Positions 4,313 to 7,992 of a DNA stretch of 7,992 nt are shown piece after piece. The DNA lies in contig NHHF01000040.1 in the NCBI GenBank assembly GCA_002171155.1, forward strand, positions 1-7,992, in the 5' to 3' direction. A program made the translations under genes and the position numbers. Positions within the stretch are counted from its first letter, which is position 1; each line of letters opens with the position of its first letter. Origin of the DNA: Betaproteobacteria bacterium TMED156 (GTDB lineage Bacteria > Pseudomonadota > Gammaproteobacteria > Burkholderiales > Burkholderiaceae_A). The notes beneath the pieces were generated by a model. It saw only the letters and a program-made list of their open reading frames with translations, made no database searches and had not been told where the DNA came from.

Positions 4313-7300
4313 TTATGTTGTGGCTTCTTGTGGTTCATACTTTAGTAGCCCCTCTCGTAGGAATTTAATCCATTCAAGTCTTGTAGTACTCAATATACCG
4401 CCATTCGTTATAGTGATAATTGAGCCAGTATCCTGTATAAACCTACTCTCAACCTCCGATAGCTCCTCACCGTTTAGTAGCTTTTCTTTTAGTATTTGCT
4501 TACAGCGCGGTAGTGACTTCTTCAGTAACTTGTAACCAACTGTCGGTATAAGTTCTCGCTTCTTATACTCGGCTACCAGTTCTTGCTTTGCTTTTGCAAC
4601 TTTCCCAGCGACAGGTGTAAAGGAAGTTACTTCACACAGAAGTATCTTGCGGAAGATGTTACTTATAAATCTTTCGGCAGACATACTAGGACTAAATATA
4701 TTGTCTAGCCGTGTTTTCAATAGTTCCTTACGGTTATGCATAAGCTTGGTTATGGGGATGTAATCTACATCTCTATCCAACACCAGCTTTGCATTAGGAA
4801 TAGAAAGAAACTGAAGTAATTTCGCTCCATCCTTTACATCCTTGTTACCGATTAAGTCCACGATGCGTTGCATCAGAGCACCTAGTACTCTATAGCCATA
4901 TTCTGTTTTATCATCAGTAGGTGCAGCTAGCTGGGAAAAGTCTACTTGCTTCCAAGGAGCACCGATTAAGTCCCAGCGCATCCAATCCATTTCCTCATAC
5001 TGCAAGATGTTGTATATATCCTTAGCAGTCTCGTGATGTAGTGCTTCCAGTTCTACTAAATCTAGCAACTCCAATACATCCCCAGCAGTAGTAGGAGTAT
5101 CTATATCCTCAAACTCTAACAGTCCATCAAACTCGTCCATCTTAAATGACTTAGTAAATCTTGTAGTAAGTGAGGCAAGCTTATACTCGTCGTGTAAAAT
5201 CGCTTCCGCTCGTGCAAGTCTAGCCTCTGCTTTACATTGCTTTATTAGTGCTCGGAATTGTTGGAAGCTTTCATCCTCTTCACTAGTACCCAGAGGAGTA
5301 AGAAACTGTAGAGCACCTCCATAACTTAGCCATTTGATACACAGGTTAAGCTTGACGTTACTAAGGTGCTTCTGCCTTATAACCATAGCCTCTTGCTTTA
5401 GTTCTACCTTATCAATTTCTCTGTCCCAGCCAGCTACAGAATGTTCCTGAGGTATATGGAAGTATTCCTCTAACTCCGTTTTAAGTTTCCTTATGTCAGT
5501 CCAGTTTGAAGTAGGATTAACAAATACATAGTGAGGTATTACAGCTACACCTCGTTGAGTACGTTGGCATATCATATTGGCTGTAATGTAGTTCCCTCGG
5601 TATAGTCCAAATGTTGCGTTGAACCTTGGTATACCCGTATATCTTAGTCCAGACTGCCATATCGGTGACGATATGATTATTCTTATCCCCTGCTTATGTA
5701 GTGACGCAAGATACTGGTTAGTATTGTTTGTAAGACTAAGTTTTTTGTCCTGCGGAGATTGGTCGGTGAACCCTATAGCAACTTCCTCTCCAAAATACTC
5801 GTTAAAAGCATTTACTATCGCTGTTACTTCTAGCTTCTTATCGGATAAGTCAGTGTGAAGATAGATAAACTCGTCACGTGCTACTCTCTCTACAATTTCC
5901 TCGTATATCTGTATTTCCTTCTGTACTAAAACTAGCCTCTGATTTTGTATGTGTATCCAGCTTTCCGAGTTGTGAAGTAAGCAAGTTTCTGTATCAGATT
6001 TTCCAACAGCGCGACTAACCATAGAGTAAGTCATATCAGCTGCATCAGCATCCTGTAGTATAGTTATTGGAGTGCTGGCGATTAAATCTACTAGTCTATT
6101 GTGATTACGGTTATCCCATTCAGCCCACATACCAGCTTGCTCGCTTTCATCTACAATTAGTAAGTGTGGAGCTTTTCGTGTGTAGTGTTGTAGTGACAGT
6201 AGACCCATACCAAGTTTTTCAGCAGTCACAATCTGCACTTCATCTATAATATTACCTTCCGAGATGTAGCACGCAAATTGTAGCTCTTCACACGTTCCTC
6301 TAATGATACTTCTGAGAGTACTAATATAGAGCACAACTAAAGGCTCCTTGATAACGCTCTGCATTGCCTCTATTACTTTAGGAACAACAGCAGTAGTTTT
6401 AGCGGAGCCATAGGCACTTTTGATAACATTTACTAGTGGTATCTTCTTCTTAAAATTATTTTTAATGAGATTAAGTAGTGATGATAAATCTGCATCTCTC
6501 AAGTCAGCGACTTTTGGGTCTGAGAGCTTATGAGTAAAGTCGTGGTTCTCTAGAAACGAACTAAAGTACAGTCTGTTATTTTCTTGTATAGCAGCTAACT
6601 GAGTGTCTAACGACTTGCGGTTCCTTTCGTATCCGATTATAGGAATGGTTCCATTCTCTTTAGCAACTTCTGCGTCCTTCAGTAACACTTCCTTTACTTG
6701 AGCCCCATTCTGATGTTTCCATTCAGCTGAAGCTAAAATCTTATACAAGGGCTCGTATCTGTTGTTAGTGAAGTAACCGTGTTGTGCCAACTGTTGGAAC
6801 GTCTGTAGTTCCACTCCATCAATACTAAAGTCCTGTAAATTGTGTAGCGTCGTTGTAAATCGCGCCTCTATTTCCCTATTTTCCTTGTATTGGGGGCTAG
6901 AACGAATTGTATCCAACGCTACAGCATCACCTGGAATGTACCTCACCTCGTTATCTACAGGCGTTCTAAGCACCTTACCGAGCACCTCAGGCGGTTGTAC
7001 CCAATAACCTCGGCAGTTTGTGAATACAGCTAAATCAACTATATGTCCCCAGCCAGAGAGTAAGCCCTTAATCTGCTTGGGAGTTTGTGGAGTATCTAGC
7101 CTTATGTAGATATGCAGGGAGTAGTGGTCGGGGTAAGTGCTTAGACCGTGCTTATTACTTCTACGGACAATCATCTCCGTATCACCAGTAAGGAAGTCTA
7201 CCTCTGCTCGTATAATTGGTAACAGTTCGTCTGTACTTAAAAGGTTACTGCCAAGCATCCCTTCATCAAACTCTAGTAGAAACCATTCCCAGTAGCAGTT

Positions 7301-7609
7301 TTTCTCAAAGTATCCAGCACTTGCAGAAGCTCGTAGTAGTTCCTTAGGCTCCTCTTCGGTAGCAGCTTCCTTATGTATAATCTGCTCCTGTAGTACTATT
7401 CTATTTTTATTGTTCTCGTGTATATCTTTGATTGCTAGATATAGTGGATGTAAGTTACTTCCTACAGTTTCATAATCTTCACATTCACTATACCAGTATG
7501 GTCTAACATCTCTATCAGTCTGCTCTCCATCTATGAAAAGTTTATTGGTTTTTGGATACCGTACAGACTTGTAATAGTTCCATTCTGGGTTAAGTACGGT
7601 GAACTTCAC
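4313..7609 (-). CDS. Primase-helicase replication protein (AEP primase + UL9-like SF2 helicase), 1098 aa
   Basis: Likely replication initiator: primer synthesis and origin or DNA unwinding in one chain. N-terminal archaeo-eukaryotic primase motifs: acidic metal-binding FLLEFDEG (110-117; E113, D115, E116), YSLHIYI (SxH motif, H166) and VDLAVFTNCRGYW (D192 with the conserved following Arg). Helicase region about 395-690: Walker A-like KSAYGSAKTT (397-406), motif Ia YISTLRS (428-434), DEAD-box variant DESE (487-490), motif III-like LQDADA (518-523), motif V-like ISSPIWQSGLRYTG (646-659) and motif VI QRTQR (682-686). The P-loop has Ala403 where Gly is usual. Residues about 700-1098 are unassigned. 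Start is GTG 7609, with GAGGAG 8 nt upstream and a GTGA overlap with the previous stop. Related in layout to plasmid, phage and herpes UL9-type helicases; no exact family assigned. Confidence 0.87.
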   Translation of the reverse strand: MKFTVLNPEWNYYKSVRYPKTNKLFIDGEQTDRDVRPYWYSECEDYETVGSNLHPLYLAIKDIHENNKNRIVLQEQIIHKEAATEEEPKELLRASASAGYFEKNCYWEWFLLEFDEGMLGSNLLSTDELLPIIRAEVDFLTGDTEMIVRRSNKHGLSTYPDHYSLHIYIRLDTPQTPKQIKGLLSGWGHIVDLAVFTNCRGYWVQPPEVLGKVLRTPVDNEVRYIPGDAVALDTIRSSPQYKENREIEARFTTTLHNLQDFSIDGVELQTFQQLAQHGYFTNNRYEPLYKILASAEWKHQNGAQVKEVLLKDAEVAKENGTIPIIGYERNRKSLDTQLAAIQENNRLYFSSFLENHDFTHKLSDPKVADLRDADLSSLLNLIKNNFKKKIPLVNVIKSAYGSAKTTAVVPKVIEAMQSVIKEPLVVLYISTLRSIIRGTCEELQFACYISEGNIIDEVQIVTAEKLGMGLLSLQHYTRKAPHLLIVDESEQAGMWAEWDNRNHNRLVDLIASTPITILQDADAADMTYSMVSRAVGKSDTETCLLHNSESWIHIQNQRLVLVQKEIQIYEEIVERVARDEFIYLHTDLSDKKLEVTAIVNAFNEYFGEEVAIGFTDQSPQDKKLSLTNNTNQYLASLHKQGIRIIISSPIWQSGLRYTGIPRFNATFGLYRGNYITANMICQRTQRGVAVIPHYVFVNPTSNWTDIRKLKTELEEYFHIPQEHSVAGWDREIDKVELKQEAMVIRQKHLSNVKLNLCIKWLSYGGALQFLTPLGTSEEDESFQQFRALIKQCKAEARLARAEAILHDEYKLASLTTRFTKSFKMDEFDGLLEFEDIDTPTTAGDVLELLDLVELEALHHETAKDIYNILQYEEMDWMRWDLIGAPWKQVDFSQLAAPTDDKTEYGYRVLGALMQRIVDLIGNKDVKDGAKLLQFLSIPNAKLVLDRDVDYIPITKLMHNRKELLKTRLDNIFSPSMSAERFISNIFRKILLCEVTSFTPVAGKVAKAKQELVAEYKKRELIPTVGYKLLKKSLPRCKQILKEKLLNGEELSEVESRFIQDTGSIITITNGGILSTTRLEWIKFLREGLLKYEPQEATT

Positions 7610-7914
7610 TTGTAAAGCTCCTCGTAAATCCTAATGCGGTTCCAGACAGTCTGCTTGCGTTCTATACGCTGCCGTGCAATGTAATCATAGACTGTACCTC
7701 GCCAGATATACTCAGCTACATTCATATCAGAAATAGCATAGCTTTTAGCAACTATTCTTTTTATGGCATCTATAGTTGGTATCAGTCCCTTACGCTTATA
7801 GAGCATCTGTATTGCTCTCTCGGAGTTAGACCGTTCCCCATACTCAAGCTTAAACTCCGAGGGTAGTAACAACGGATATAAGTATAGATAGTCTTGTTCC
7901 TGTAGCTTATACAT
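7606..7914 (-). CDS. Hypothetical protein, 102 aa
   Basis: Not recognised. It starts MYKLQEQDYLYLYPLLLP and continues with basic helical segments (TIDAIKRIVAKSYAI, YIARQRIERKQTVWNRIRIYEELYK). No membrane helix or signal peptide is convincing. ATG 7914 is preferred; a TTG at 7917 directly before it would add one residue. The ribosome site is weak (GGGTGA overlapping the previous stop). The stop overlaps the primase GTG start (GTGA), so the two are co-translated, suggesting a replication accessory or regulator (inference from linkage). Confidence 0.8.
   Translation of the reverse strand: MYKLQEQDYLYLYPLLLPSEFKLEYGERSNSERAIQMLYKRKGLIPTIDAIKRIVAKSYAISDMNVAEYIWRGTVYDYIARQRIERKQTVWNRIRIYEELYK
7618..7623 (-). 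promoter_or_regulatory. Ribosome binding site deciding the GTG start of the primase-helicase
   Basis: GAGGAG on the minus strand, 8 nt before GTG 7609. It supports the GTG over later in-frame ATG codons and keeps the full primase N-terminus. Confidence 0.8.
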
Positions 7915-7923
7915 CAATCAACG

Positions 7924-7992
7924 TCACCCACGGAACTTATCGTTCCACTTAGCTATAGCATCTTGGTATGCATCAGAAGGGTAGTAACCATA
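7924..7992 (-). CDS. 3' end of an unidentified gene
   Basis: The frame is open from the window edge to TGA at 7926-7924, encoding the last 22 residues YGYYPSDAYQDAIAKWNDKFRG. Gap to the next start is 9 nt, the same compact spacing as the rest of the run. Too short to assign a function. Confidence 0.65.
   Translation of the reverse strand, partial: YGYYPSDAYQDAIAKWNDKFRG

Noticed and set aside
4286..4328. AGAAGCC/GGCTTCT inverted repeat around the primase stop as a terminator
   Set aside because: The loop is 29 nt and the T7 tract is inside the loop rather than after the stem.
4155..4535. 126-aa plus-strand ORF
   Set aside because: It lies mostly antisense to the primase-helicase end, has no ribosome site, and the low-complexity Ser-rich protein is typical of an antisense shadow.
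7915..7917. TTG start for the 102-aa gene
   Set aside because: An ATG follows immediately and the ribosome site does not favour the TTG.

Overview
The window (about 42% G+C, estimated from sampled lines) looks like part of a temperate phage or phage-like integrative element. A cyanobacterial host is a plausible but unproven inference. It rests on the type of tRNA group I intron and on the absence of several short palindromes that are common restriction targets. I see no capsid, tail or terminase gene, so a satellite or plasmid-like element is not excluded. All protein genes lie on the minus strand. They are tightly packed, usually overlap their neighbours, and often have good Shine-Dalgarno sequences.

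Left part (1-1404): most of a tyrosine recombinase (integrase), cut by the window edge just after its catalytic Tyr. Next (1405-1790) is a non-coding stretch of about 390 bp. It holds several families of direct and inverted repeats, as expected of integrase arm-type binding sites or an attP region, plus a candidate integrase promoter (minus strand) and a candidate tRNA promoter (plus strand).

Middle (1804-2131, plus strand): an arginine tRNA gene, anticodon UCU after splicing, interrupted between U34 and C35 by a compact 254-nt group I intron. The guide sequence can be read directly: GAG pairs with the 5' exon CUU (including the U-G pair at the splice site), and the adjoining UAG pairs with the 3' exon CUA. 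The gene is flanked, with no gap, by 13-nt perfect inverted repeats that would extend the acceptor stem to 20 bp in the precursor.

Right part (2159-7992, minus strand, read right to left): the 3' end of an unknown gene, a 102-aa unknown gene, then an 1098-aa protein joining an archaeo-eukaryotic-type primase domain to a UL9-like SF2 helicase, the likely replication initiator. A 165-bp gap follows with a 10-bp direct repeat spaced 21 bp. Then come five overlapping small genes: a Cys/His-rich 92-aa protein, 101-aa and 84-aa unknowns, a 205-aa coiled-coil protein and a 191-aa very basic protein. The last gene converges on the tRNA. Together this is an integration module (integrase, repeats, tRNA) next to a replication module. 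The basis for further work is the intron-bearing tRNA with its sealed leader-trailer helix, and the genome-wide-looking loss of GATC, CATG, GGCC, GANTC and TCGA, where the few surviving sites are inside the tRNA/intron.
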